Shown here piece by piece: positions 29,820 to 37,920 of a stretch of 64,000 bases of DNA; the stretch's first letter is position 1; each line of letters starts with the position of its first letter. The DNA comes from Moritella dasanensis ArB 0140 (GTDB taxonomy: Bacteria; Pseudomonadota; Gammaproteobacteria; Enterobacterales; Moritellaceae): NCBI RefSeq assembly GCF_000276805.1, contig NZ_AKXQ01000003.1, positions 186,001-250,000 of the forward strand, given 5' to 3'. The notes beneath the pieces are model-generated. The model did not search any database. It was not told the origin of the DNA and saw only the letters and a list, made by a program, of their open reading frames with translations. The translations under genes were made by a program, and so were the position numbers.

Positions 29820-30771
29820 AGAGTTCTTTCCTGCGAATTGGATTAATGACGACTGTTAATATTTCAGTTAATACATTCGCAGTGACTACGAAAATAGCCA
29901 CCGTTAACATACCACCTTGGATCGCGGCGTGATCTTGTTGATAAATACTGTTGATTAACCAACGGCCAATCCCCGGCCATGAGAATACCGCTTCGGTGAC
30001 CATCGCGGTCGTTAATACGGTACTAAATTGCAGTCCTAAATGTGGGATCATATTCGGAATGGCGTTACGTAGCACGTGACGCATGATAATTTCAGTTTTA
30101 CTTAAGCCTTTGCTTGCAGCCGCTTTAATATATTTTTGTTTCATCACATCACTGACGTGATTACGCATTTGGCGGATCACTTCGGTGGTGGGTACAGTAG
30201 CCAATACAATGGTTGGTAGCAATAAGTGTTTAAGTGCATCGTAAAATGCATCTTGGCTATGCGGATTATCCGAAATAAGCGTATCGATAAGCATAAAACC
30301 GGTAACGGAATCAATTTCATACAGTAAGTTAAGCCGACCCGTCACTGGTAACCAGTTCCAATTAAGCGCAAAGTACATCATTACTAATGATGCTAACCAG
30401 AACACCGGAATTGAAAATATAAATAACGAGATACCCATGATCGTACTATCAAGTGAGCTGCCGCGTTGCATACCGGCAATCGTCCCTATGGGTACACCAA
30501 CGGCTATCGACAGAATAAAAGCACTGAAACAAAGTTCGAGTGTGGCGGGAAATACGATTAATATCTCATCCAGTACAGGTTGACCGGTACCGCTAGTTAC
30601 GCCTAAGTCACCTTGCACTATCGCCATCAAATAATCGAAATAATTACTGAATAGATTACCTTCTAAGGCCAAGTCACCAGCCACTCGACTACGAAGGAAA
30701 AAACCAATCACGGTTAATGCCGTCACGGTAATGACCAGTAAATTAATACGTCTTATTATATAAAAAAACAT
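29806..30771 (-). CDS. sapB: ABC transporter permease SapB
   Basis: 321 residues, the same length as E. coli SapB, with six membrane helices in the DppB/OppB arrangement. The EAA loop is KYIKAAASKGLSKTEIIMRH, followed by the typical LRNAIPNMIP. With SapC it forms the pore of the transporter. It starts three bases after the sapA stop and overlaps sapC by 14 bases, so the whole operon is tightly coupled. Confidence 0.93.
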   Translation of the reverse strand: MFFYIIRRINLLVITVTALTVIGFFLRSRVAGDLALEGNLFSNYFDYLMAIVQGDLGVTSGTGQPVLDEILIVFPATLELCFSAFILSIAVGVPIGTIAGMQRGSSLDSTIMGISLFIFSIPVFWLASLVMMYFALNWNWLPVTGRLNLLYEIDSVTGFMLIDTLISDNPHSQDAFYDALKHLLLPTIVLATVPTTEVIRQMRNHVSDVMKQKYIKAAASKGLSKTEIIMRHVLRNAIPNMIPHLGLQFSTVLTTAMVTEAVFSWPGIGRWLINSIYQQDHAAIQGGMLTVAIFVVTANVLTEILTVVINPIRRKELYAQS

Positions 30772-30774
30772 GAG

Positions 30775-32388
30775 TTACTGCCGCACTGTATTGATGAAAT
30801 TGATACCGCCGAAAGCAGTCGTTTCAACGCCTTTTATTCCACTGCTATAGGCGTGTAAACGCAAAGAGTGTGCCAGTGGGATAAGGGGTAATTCTTGTTG
30901 AATAATTTCTTGGGCGCGATAATAGAGCGTGACGCGTTCAATGTATTCTGTTTCTGTGACCGCTTGGTTAATCAAATCATCAAACTCGGAATTACACCAA
31001 CGAGTATAATTAGAACCCGTGTTAATCGCGTTGCAACTTAGCTGGAAGCGGAAGAAATTATCAGGATCATTATTATCTGCAACCCAACCCAGCAGGTAAC
31101 TATCATATTCACCCTGCTGTAATTTATTTTCCATGAGTTGCCACTCATATTTGATGATTTTTGCTTCGATGCCAATTTGCGCTAATTCTGATTGAATCAG
31201 CTCAGCCATTTTAACCGCATCTGGATTATAAACTTGTGATGACTTTAGCGCCATAATATTCATTTTGAAACCATTTGGATATCCGGCTTCAGTGATTAAT
31301 TGGCGGGCATAGGCAAGGTTGTATTTATAGCTTTTAAGATAAGGGTTATAAGCCCAAGAGACGGGCGGTAAAATTGATTTAGCGTTAACGCCGGTATTAT
31401 AATAAACCGCTTGTAGCAAGGTATCTTGATTAATTGTGTGGGCTAATGCGCGGCGTATTTTAGGGTTGTTAAAGGGTGCTTTTTCAGTATTGAAAGCCCA
31501 GTAAGCCACGTTTAATCCGGTTTCTACCGATATCTTCACGCGGTCATGTTCACTGATCATTGCTACTTGGCTGGCCGCAGGATAAGCCATGATATCGCAT
31601 TCTTGGGTTAATAACTTGGCTAAGCGTGATGATGAATTCGGCGTGATATCAAAAATTAACTGTTCAATTTTGGCGTTGTCGCCCCAATAATCATCATGTC
31701 TTTGATAGCGAATAAAATTATCAGTTCGGTATTCTTTAAACTTAAATGGACCCGTACCAATTGGCAGATTATCGATATCTGCTTTTTTGTTTAATGCGAT
31801 TAAGCTATCGGCATATTCGGCAGATAAAATAACACTAAAATCGCTGGCTAAATTAGCAATGAATGAAGAGTCAGGTAACACCAAGTTAAACTCAATAGTG
31901 TAATCGTCAATCTTCACGAGTGAGCGGATCTGTTGATCGAGCTCGATGCCCTCAAAAAACGGATAACCATCTTTAGACACATCATGATATGGATTTTTTT
32001 TATCTAATACCCGAGCAAAACTGAACATGACATCATCGGCATTAAACGTGCGTGTTGGAGTAAAGTAATCGGTTTGATGAAAACGCACGTCTTTACGCAA
32101 GAAAAAGCGATAAGAGAGACGATCGGCAGATATTTCCCAGTCGATGGCCAAACCTGCTTTGAATTGCTGTGTATTGGGATCAATAAATAGCAGACGATCG
32201 TAAAGCTGACTCGTCGTTGCATCAAGGGTCACATTCGATGTGGCTGTTTGCGGGTTAAATGAACTGGGGCTACCTTCTGTACAATAAGACAGACCGTTCT
32301 GTTTAATTTTGGTTTGCTCATCACAGGCTGTTAACAACAAGATAACGGTTAGCGGCAGTATAGTTTTAATCAAATTTAGAATATGCAT
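30775..32388 (-). CDS. sapA: Solute-binding protein SapA, probably a lipoprotein
   Basis: A 537-residue cluster C (oligopeptide-type) binding protein. Family segments match E. coli SapA closely: DWFTPTRK-like FTPTRTFNADDVMFSFAR, LPIGTGPFKFKEYR, QRHDDYWGDNAKIEQL, and NVAYWAFNTEKAPF. Unlike E. coli SapA, whose leader is an ordinary signal peptide, this one has a lipobox, LLLTAC with Cys about residue 22, so it is probably anchored in the inner membrane by lipid. SapA delivers substrate, such as cationic peptides, to SapBC. It is the first gene of sapABCDF, divergent from tyrR across about 290 bases. Confidence 0.92.
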   Translation of the reverse strand: MHILNLIKTILPLTVILLLTACDEQTKIKQNGLSYCTEGSPSSFNPQTATSNVTLDATTSQLYDRLLFIDPNTQQFKAGLAIDWEISADRLSYRFFLRKDVRFHQTDYFTPTRTFNADDVMFSFARVLDKKNPYHDVSKDGYPFFEGIELDQQIRSLVKIDDYTIEFNLVLPDSSFIANLASDFSVILSAEYADSLIALNKKADIDNLPIGTGPFKFKEYRTDNFIRYQRHDDYWGDNAKIEQLIFDITPNSSSRLAKLLTQECDIMAYPAASQVAMISEHDRVKISVETGLNVAYWAFNTEKAPFNNPKIRRALAHTINQDTLLQAVYYNTGVNAKSILPPVSWAYNPYLKSYKYNLAYARQLITEAGYPNGFKMNIMALKSSQVYNPDAVKMAELIQSELAQIGIEAKIIKYEWQLMENKLQQGEYDSYLLGWVADNNDPDNFFRFQLSCNAINTGSNYTRWCNSEFDDLINQAVTETEYIERVTLYYRAQEIIQQELPLIPLAHSLRLHAYSSGIKGVETTAFGGINFINTVRQ

Positions 32389-32680
32389 ATTGTTTTATCA
32401 CGGTTACTCACCTGACTAATTTATCACTAAGGTAATGTTCGACCAAGTTAATCTATACCTTTTACACCATAATAGTTAAATTTATTGCAATATGATGGAA
32501 AAAGTCGATTCATATCAGCCTGTTTTGTTGCCACAGGGCATTATGTAGCAACATTGTCTGGTGATTTATTGATCTCACCTATGTCGATTATCGTAATATC
32601 AGCCGATACATTTTTAGTGGCGTTGGTCGCGTATTTTACATGCTATTATAGGCACATAGTATTTAATGGTGGTTACAATA
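32389..32680. promoter_or_regulatory. Divergent sapA-tyrR promoter region
   Basis: AT-rich spacer that must carry both promoters. It contains an imperfect inverted repeat TGTTGCCACA/TGTAGCAACA around 32526-32552. No clear TyrR box (TGTAAA-N6-TTTACA) was recognised. GGTGG precedes the tyrR ATG. Confidence 0.45.
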
Positions 32681-34249
32681 ATGCGTTTGGAATTAGTTTG
32701 TGAAGATAGAGTCGGTATCAGTCGAGAAATTCTTGATTGTTTTTTAGCGCGAGATATTAATTTATCGGCGATTGAGATCCAACAACCCGATCGGATATTT
32801 ATTAAATCACCGAACCTAGAATTTTCTGACCTGCAGGCGTTGATGACGAATCTTCGCCGTATTAGCGGCGTATGTGATGTCAAAACCGTTAGTTATTTAC
32901 CCTCTGAACTTGAGCATCAAGAAATTCAAACCTTGATGACTAACTTACCTGATATTGTCTTTTCGGTGGATGTAAAAGGTTTAGTGTCTTTGGTTAATAC
33001 GCCGGCATTGACTGCGCTTGGACTTTCGGAGTCGCAAGTGAAAGGCCATTGTATTAGCAATTTCGTCAAAGGATTCTCCATTGCAAAGTGGTTAGAGTCA
33101 GAGGAAGTCTGCGCCCAAACCCAAAAACTGACCTTATTAGATGAAGACTTTCTGGGGGATATTCTGCCGTTGAGTATTCGCAGTGATATTAATCAGGTGG
33201 CATTATCAAAAGCCGCAGCAAGCGTAAAACCAGATGAACTTGTTGGCGCAGTGATTATTCTTAAATCGGTTGACCGTATTGGTAAGCAATTTAATTTCTT
33301 ACGTACCTTTCAGTTTGCCGCGTTTGATGAGATCCATGCCAAAAGCGATAAAATGCATAAGTTAATCAACACGGCTAAAAAATTAGCCATGTTAGACGCT
33401 CCGTTAATGATCTTAGGTGAAACGGGCGCAGGTAAAGAACTGATTGCCAAAGCGTGTCATCAAGCGAGTGGACGTTCACAACAACAGTTTTTAGCGCTAA
33501 ACTGCGCCGCAGTGCCGGATTCTGTTGCTGAATCAGAGTTGTTTGGTGTTGTCACTGATGACGGTGAAACCAAGCGTGGTATTTTTGAACTGGCTAATGA
33601 AGGTTCAGTCCTGCTTGATGAAATCGGTGACATGTCGCCGTACTTACAAACTAAGTTCTTACGTTTACTCGAAACCGGTTGTTTCCGCCGCGTTGGTGAT
33701 GAGAAAGAAGTGCGCGTTGATGTGCGTATTTTTTGTACCACTCAAAATGATCTGCCGCAGTTGATTAGCGATGGTAAATTCCGTCAAGATTTGTATTATC
33801 GTTTGAATGTATTATCGATGACAGTGCCTGCGTTACGTGAACGCAAAGAGGATATTATCCCGCTTTGTCATTCATTCTGCAGTGTCTTTAGTCATGAATT
33901 ACAACGTACCAAACCCCAGCTAAGCCGTAATGTACTCGATTTATTACAATCTTATCCTTGGCCTGGCAACGTACGTGAATTACGTAATGTGTTATATCAC
34001 GCGTTGACCTTGTTAGAAGGTGACGTGCTAAATCCGTGTGATTTGAACTTGCCGGCAGCCAAGAATGAAAAGTTTGATGAAGCCTTGTTTGATGGTTCGT
34101 TAGATGAAGCCTGTAAACGGTTTGAAAAACTGTTATTGCAACGCCTCTATCCGTCTTATCCAAGTACGCGTCAACTAGCTAAGCGTTTAGGGGTATCACA
34201 TACTGCGATTGCCAATAAATTACGCGATTATCAGATCACTAAAAAATAG
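32681..34249 (+). CDS. tyrR: Aromatic amino acid regulator TyrR
   Basis: 522 residues with all TyrR domains. There is an N-terminal ACT domain (MRLELVCEDRVGISREIL), a PAS domain (about 80-190), and an AAA+ ATPase domain with Walker A GETGAGKELIAK and Walker B GSVLLDEIGDM. The C-terminal helix-turn-helix is RQLAKRLGVSHTAIANKLRDY. The GAFTGA loop needed to contact sigma-54 is missing, as in other TyrR proteins, so it is a sigma-70 regulator. It controls aromatic amino acid synthesis and transport with Tyr, Phe or Trp as cofactors. The ATG of MRLEL has GGTGG upstream and matches E. coli, so the earlier in-frame codon at 32666 is not used. Confidence 0.96.
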   Translation: MRLELVCEDRVGISREILDCFLARDINLSAIEIQQPDRIFIKSPNLEFSDLQALMTNLRRISGVCDVKTVSYLPSELEHQEIQTLMTNLPDIVFSVDVKGLVSLVNTPALTALGLSESQVKGHCISNFVKGFSIAKWLESEEVCAQTQKLTLLDEDFLGDILPLSIRSDINQVALSKAAASVKPDELVGAVIILKSVDRIGKQFNFLRTFQFAAFDEIHAKSDKMHKLINTAKKLAMLDAPLMILGETGAGKELIAKACHQASGRSQQQFLALNCAAVPDSVAESELFGVVTDDGETKRGIFELANEGSVLLDEIGDMSPYLQTKFLRLLETGCFRRVGDEKEVRVDVRIFCTTQNDLPQLISDGKFRQDLYYRLNVLSMTVPALRERKEDIIPLCHSFCSVFSHELQRTKPQLSRNVLDLLQSYPWPGNVRELRNVLYHALTLLEGDVLNPCDLNLPAAKNEKFDEALFDGSLDEACKRFEKLLLQRLYPSYPSTRQLAKRLGVSHTAIANKLRDYQITKK

Positions 34250-34268
34250 TATTTAGTTGCGAATTTAC

Positions 34269-34317
34269 TTTTAGTCTAGACGTTCCGGTAGGTTAATTAC
34301 CTCGCTATAGACTAAAA
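34269..34317 (+). terminator. Inverted repeat after tyrR
   Basis: Outer arms TTTTAGTCTA (34269-34278) and TAGACTAAAA (34308-34317) with a second hairpin GGTA/TACC inside. It lies just after the tyrR stop, so a terminator is likely, though only a short T-rich stretch follows. Confidence 0.5.
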
Positions 34318-34392
34318 TTATTAGGGTTTATAAGTTAAAACAGTAATGGCTCGCATCCGACCACTGCGCGCTACTTGAACGGAGTTCAGACG

Positions 34393-35100
34393 ATGGATAT
34401 TTTAACCAAATTATTTTACACGGCTGTATTGAGTATAGGGACTTACGCTATGAGCGCATCTGCGGTGCACGCTGAGATATATCCTTTCCAAGCTAAATAC
34501 GCTGTGTATTACAAAGACGTCAGATTTGGTAGTGGCGAACGCACATTGCGCCGTTTAAATGGTGATAGTTATAAAATAACAACGCAAGCCAGCGTATTAT
34601 TTGGCACTGGTGACTATACCAATAATTCGTGGTTTAATTTTAAAGACAACGTATTGACCACTGACCGTTACGAACATGAAACATCGGTAATGGGCTTTGG
34701 CGATGTGTCATCAGCCTCTTTTGAAGATAATGGTGACATTTTAATGGATTTTGAAGATGGCCATGTCGAAATAAAATCAAAGCCGGATGTGATGGATGTA
34801 GGGGCGATGACTATTGTCGTGCAAAATGACCTTAAGTTAGGCAAAACTGCATTCAGTTACGAATGGGTATTTGAAAAAAAATTGGAAACCATTGCATTTG
34901 AAGTTGTACAAGAAGAAACGATCAATACGATATATGGCGACATGATTGCGGTTAAAGTTAAAGAAGTTAAAAAGAAGAAAAACCGTGCGACTTATTATTG
35001 GTTTGTACCTAAATTAGATTACCAACTCGCGCAAGTTGAAGTGTATAAACATGGCGTCCGTAAATCGTATTTAAAACTCACCGCGCTTACTTTTCAGTAA
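34393..35100 (+). CDS. Exported DUF3108 domain protein
   Basis: About 235 residues with an N-terminal signal peptide (hydrophobic LFYTAVLSIGTYAMSASAVHA, cut after HA) and a beta-rich DUF3108 domain (YAVYYKDVRFGSGERTLRR, then ITTQASVLFGTGDYTNNSWF). DUF3108 proteins are periplasmic or envelope proteins of unknown role; the fold suggests lipid or hydrophobic ligand handling, but that is inference. The ATG at 34393 is chosen because GGAG lies eight bases upstream; a TTG at 34375 is possible but lacks a site. cobQ follows 35 bases later on the same strand. Confidence 0.8.
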   Translation: MDILTKLFYTAVLSIGTYAMSASAVHAEIYPFQAKYAVYYKDVRFGSGERTLRRLNGDSYKITTQASVLFGTGDYTNNSWFNFKDNVLTTDRYEHETSVMGFGDVSSASFEDNGDILMDFEDGHVEIKSKPDVMDVGAMTIVVQNDLKLGKTAFSYEWVFEKKLETIAFEVVQEETINTIYGDMIAVKVKEVKKKKNRATYYWFVPKLDYQLAQVEVYKHGVRKSYLKLTALTFQ

Positions 35101-35135
35101 CCACTGACACTTAATATTTAATTCAAGAAGATAAA

Positions 35136-36539
35136 ATGACCAAGCCAATCATGATAATGGGGTGTACTAGCGACGCCGGTAAAAGTTTCGTTGTCGCCGG
35201 ATTATGCCGTATGTTTGCTAATCGTGGTGTCAATGTTGCGCCTTTCAAAGCGCAAAACATGAGCAATAATGCCGCTGTCACTGCACAAGGTGCTGAAATT
35301 GGGCGTGCACAATACTTACAAGCCATTGCTGCGAAAGTACAGCCTGATGTCCGCATGAACCCTGTTTTACTTAAACCCAGTGCTGATACTCAAAGTCAGC
35401 TTATTCTCAATGGTAAACCGGCACCTGAGTTGAGTAACATTCCGTGGATGGAACGCAAAGAATACCTGTTTCAGCATGTTGAAAAAGCCCTTGCTGACTT
35501 ACAACAAGATTTTCAACAAATTGTTATTGAAGGGGCGGGCAGTCCGGCTGAAGTAAACTTACGTGCCAGTGATATTGTTAATATGAGTGTAGCTTTGGCC
35601 TGCAATGCCGATGTTTATTTGGTTGCCGATATTGATAAGGGCGGCGCATTTGCGCATTTGCTCGGCACATTCATGTGTCTTGCCGAGGAAGAGCAAAAAC
35701 TAATTAAAGGTTTTGTGTTAAATAAATTCCGTGGTGACCCATTACTATTGGGTAATGCGATGGACTGGTTAGAAGATAAAACGGGTGTACCGACAGTAGC
35801 GAACATTCACTACTTCCCCCATCGTTTACCGGAAGAAGATACCTTGCACCACCGTGCTGAATTTAAAAGTGGTCAGATTAATATCGCTTTAATCGCGTAT
35901 CCTTATGCCGCCAATATGGATGAATTTGATAACTTGATCCATCAAGATAACGTCAGTGTTGTACCACTGCGAGACGGTCAATCGTTAGCTGAGTTTGACG
36001 CTATTATATTACCCGGCAGTAAAAATACAGCGGCGAGCTTATTACATCTACGGGAATCAGGCTTAGCCAACGAGATCAGCAAGGCGGCACAGCGTGGCCA
36101 GCCAATCTTGGGGATTTGTGGTGGTATGCAATTACTTGGTGAGCAGATCCTTGACCCGCACTATATCGAAGGTGGTGATGAACAAGGCTTAGGGCTATTG
36201 CCTATCGTAACGGCACATGCACAGACTAAAACCACCAAACAACGTGATATTGATTGGCAAGGTTTTAAATTATCCGGTTATGAAATTCATCACGGTAAAA
36301 CAACAATAAGTAAAGAGAGTGAAAAGACCCGTTGTAAAAGCTTTATCGAAGTGAATTTAGGCTGGCAGAAAGGTAATATCTATGGCTGTTATTTACATGG
36401 ATTATTTGATAACAAAGGCTTTATTAATCAGTTTTTAGGTAATTTAGGCTGGGTTGGTGAAGCGGATGATCATGCGGTTAGCTTAGATGCGGAATTAAAC
36501 CGTGTGGGCGATATGTTTGAAAGCCTAAAGTGGTTATAA
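35136..36539 (+). CDS. cobQ: Cobyric acid synthase (glutamine-dependent amidase)
   Basis: A 467-residue enzyme of cobalamin synthesis that amidates four side chains of adenosylcobyrinate a,c-diamide using glutamine and ATP. The N-terminal dethiobiotin-synthetase-like domain has the P-loop GCTSDAGKSF and FKAQNMSNNAAV. The C-terminal class I glutaminase domain has the nucleophile Cys in ILGICGGMQLLGE and the His in YLHGLFDN. No other cob/cbi gene and no cobalamin riboswitch is seen nearby, so the rest of the pathway must lie elsewhere or be absent. It is probably co-transcribed with the DUF3108 gene. An 18-bp tandem repeat starts over its stop codon. Confidence 0.93.
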   Translation: MTKPIMIMGCTSDAGKSFVVAGLCRMFANRGVNVAPFKAQNMSNNAAVTAQGAEIGRAQYLQAIAAKVQPDVRMNPVLLKPSADTQSQLILNGKPAPELSNIPWMERKEYLFQHVEKALADLQQDFQQIVIEGAGSPAEVNLRASDIVNMSVALACNADVYLVADIDKGGAFAHLLGTFMCLAEEEQKLIKGFVLNKFRGDPLLLGNAMDWLEDKTGVPTVANIHYFPHRLPEEDTLHHRAEFKSGQINIALIAYPYAANMDEFDNLIHQDNVSVVPLRDGQSLAEFDAIILPGSKNTAASLLHLRESGLANEISKAAQRGQPILGICGGMQLLGEQILDPHYIEGGDEQGLGLLPIVTAHAQTKTTKQRDIDWQGFKLSGYEIHHGKTTISKESEKTRCKSFIEVNLGWQKGNIYGCYLHGLFDNKGFINQFLGNLGWVGEADDHAVSLDAELNRVGDMFESLKWL

Positions 36540-36585
36540 ATACTGAGCTGGTTACAAATACTAAATTAGTTATAAACAGTGAGTT
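36532..36585. repeat. Three tandem 18-bp repeats overlapping the cobQ stop
   Basis: Units at 36532-36549, 36550-36567 and 36568-36585, starting GGTTATAAATACTGAGCT, GGTTACAAATACTAAATT and AGTTATAAACAGTGAGTT. A weaker fourth copy may follow. The first copy contains the last codon and TAA stop of cobQ; the array runs up to the terminator. Confidence 0.85.
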
Positions 36586-36602
36586 CGACATAAACGCTAG
36601 AT

Positions 36603-36636
36603 AAAAAAAAGCAGGTAATGACTTACCTGCTTTTTT
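36603..36636. terminator. Bidirectional terminator between cobQ and pdxH
   Basis: Stem GCAGGTAA/TTACCTGC with loop TGAC, flanked by eight A on the left and six T on the right, so it works for both convergent genes. Confidence 0.92.
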
Positions 36637-36678
36637 GGCTTTCATCTGCAAAGATAAAAGTAACTGACATTGGCGATG

Positions 36679-37332
36679 TTAAGGCGCTAGGCGATCAACA
36701 CGCCAATCATTACCTTCTTTCACATAACTAAAGCGATCATGTAGACGATCGGCTTTACCTTGCCAGAATTCAATGCTACTTGGTTTTACTAAGTAGCCGC
36801 CCCAAAACTCAGGTAGTGGTACTTCTTTATCCGCAAATTTACTCGTCACATCTTTAACTTGTTGTTCGAGAATGTTGCGAGAAGATATCACTGTACTTTG
36901 TCTTGATGCCCACGCGCCGATTCGGCTGCCACGTCCACGAGATTGGAAGTAAGCGTTAGAGTCTTCAGCTGAGATCTTTTCGACCACACCTTGAATACGT
37001 ACTTGACGCTGTAAAATATTCCAGTGGAATGTGATTGCTATATGTGGGTTCTGAGCCAGTTCTTGGCCCTTTTTACTTTCGTAATTAGTAAAGAAAACAA
37101 AGCCTTCTTTAGTCAATTCTTTCAGTAAAACCACACGGCAAGAAGGGTAACCATTAGCATCAACGGTCGACACTGTCATGGATTCAGGTAAGACGATCCC
37201 GCAGTCTTGCGCCACTTTGAACCAGTTTTGGAACTGCTCAAATGGATCAACACTCGGATCAAGGTCGGGCAAGTCGACTAATACGCCTTGCCCTAAAGTA
37301 AATGCACAACGGATCTTATTTAATAACGACAT
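36679..37332 (-). CDS. pdxH: Pyridoxamine 5'-phosphate oxidase
   Basis: 217 residues (E. coli 218). It is an FMN enzyme that oxidises pyridoxine or pyridoxamine 5'-phosphate to pyridoxal 5'-phosphate, the last step of vitamin B6 synthesis and salvage. Conserved blocks include SCRVVLLKELTKEGFVFFTN, NPHIAITFHW, and the C-terminal LHDRFSYVKEGNDWRVDRLAP ending in the family's RLxP. It starts ten bases after the grxA stop, so grxA-pdxH are an operon on the reverse strand. Confidence 0.95.
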   Translation of the reverse strand: MSLLNKIRCAFTLGQGVLVDLPDLDPSVDPFEQFQNWFKVAQDCGIVLPESMTVSTVDANGYPSCRVVLLKELTKEGFVFFTNYESKKGQELAQNPHIAITFHWNILQRQVRIQGVVEKISAEDSNAYFQSRGRGSRIGAWASRQSTVISSRNILEQQVKDVTSKFADKEVPLPEFWGGYLVKPSSIEFWQGKADRLHDRFSYVKEGNDWRVDRLAP

Positions 37333-37341
37333 GGCTAAGCC

Positions 37342-37605
37342 TTATGCGTATAAACCCAAGTTTGCTTTAGCGAACTGTTCAAATTCAGTACAACCGCCAA
37401 CGTGTTTTTCGTCAACAAAAATTTGTGGCACAGTGTTAACAGGTACGCCAGCTGATTTTTCTAGGTCAGCTTTGCTGATGCCTTCTGCAAGCATATCAAT
37501 GTAGTTGTAATCAAAATCTTCATTGTCAGCTTTTAATGTTTCTGCAATTTGTTTTGCACGTACACAGAAAGGGCAACCAGGACGACCAAAGATAACTGTA
37601 AACAT
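37342..37605 (-). CDS. grxA: Glutaredoxin 1
   Basis: An 87-residue glutaredoxin with the redox motif in FGRPGCPFCVRAKQIAE; the active site is CPFC where E. coli GrxA has CPYC. TVPQIFVDEKHVGGCTEF provides the cis-proline and glutathione-binding segment. It reduces disulfides, including those of ribonucleotide reductase, with glutathione. GGAG lies some eleven bases before the ATG. It is the first gene of a grxA-pdxH pair, and its promoter lies in the 315-base divergent spacer shared with pssA. Confidence 0.93.
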   Translation of the reverse strand: MFTVIFGRPGCPFCVRAKQIAETLKADNEDFDYNYIDMLAEGISKADLEKSAGVPVNTVPQIFVDEKHVGGCTEFEQFAKANLGLYA

Positions 37606-37920
37606 AATATAAATACTCCGGGTAAAAAAAATTGGTTAGCACGCTATGTGTACTCTATTATCAAGTACCAGTTGCTAGTGAGTGACTTCACTCTTAATGC
37701 CTACATAGTATGTTTTTCTGAAATAAAATGAAATTGTTTATTTAATAATAATCAATAGGAATTATCTATTGATGACAAATTTAACATTATCCGTATGACT
37801 TCTGTTAAGAAACGTAAATTTTTCGCACCGAGTTCTAATAATTGCAGAGATAAATAGCAATCATGATTGGAATCAGTGATAATTATCGATTAACTTTTAT
37901 AAATCAGCTTGAAACAACAT
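37606..37920. promoter_or_regulatory. Divergent grxA-pssA spacer
   Basis: AT-rich, no gene seen. A perfect inverted repeat TCAATAG-GAATTAT-CTATTGA lies at 37752-37772 near its middle, a plausible operator or small stem. Promoters for both flanking genes must lie here, but I cannot choose hexamers with confidence. Confidence 0.45.

Noticed and set aside
32526-32552. TyrR box in the sapA-tyrR spacer
   Set aside because: The imperfect inverted repeat TGTTGCCACA/TGTAGCAACA does not fit the TGTAAA-N6-TTTACA consensus.
35101-35135. Cobalamin riboswitch before cobQ
   Set aside because: The spacer to the preceding gene is only 35 bases, far too short for a B12 riboswitch, and no B12-box-like sequence is seen upstream of the DUF3108 gene.
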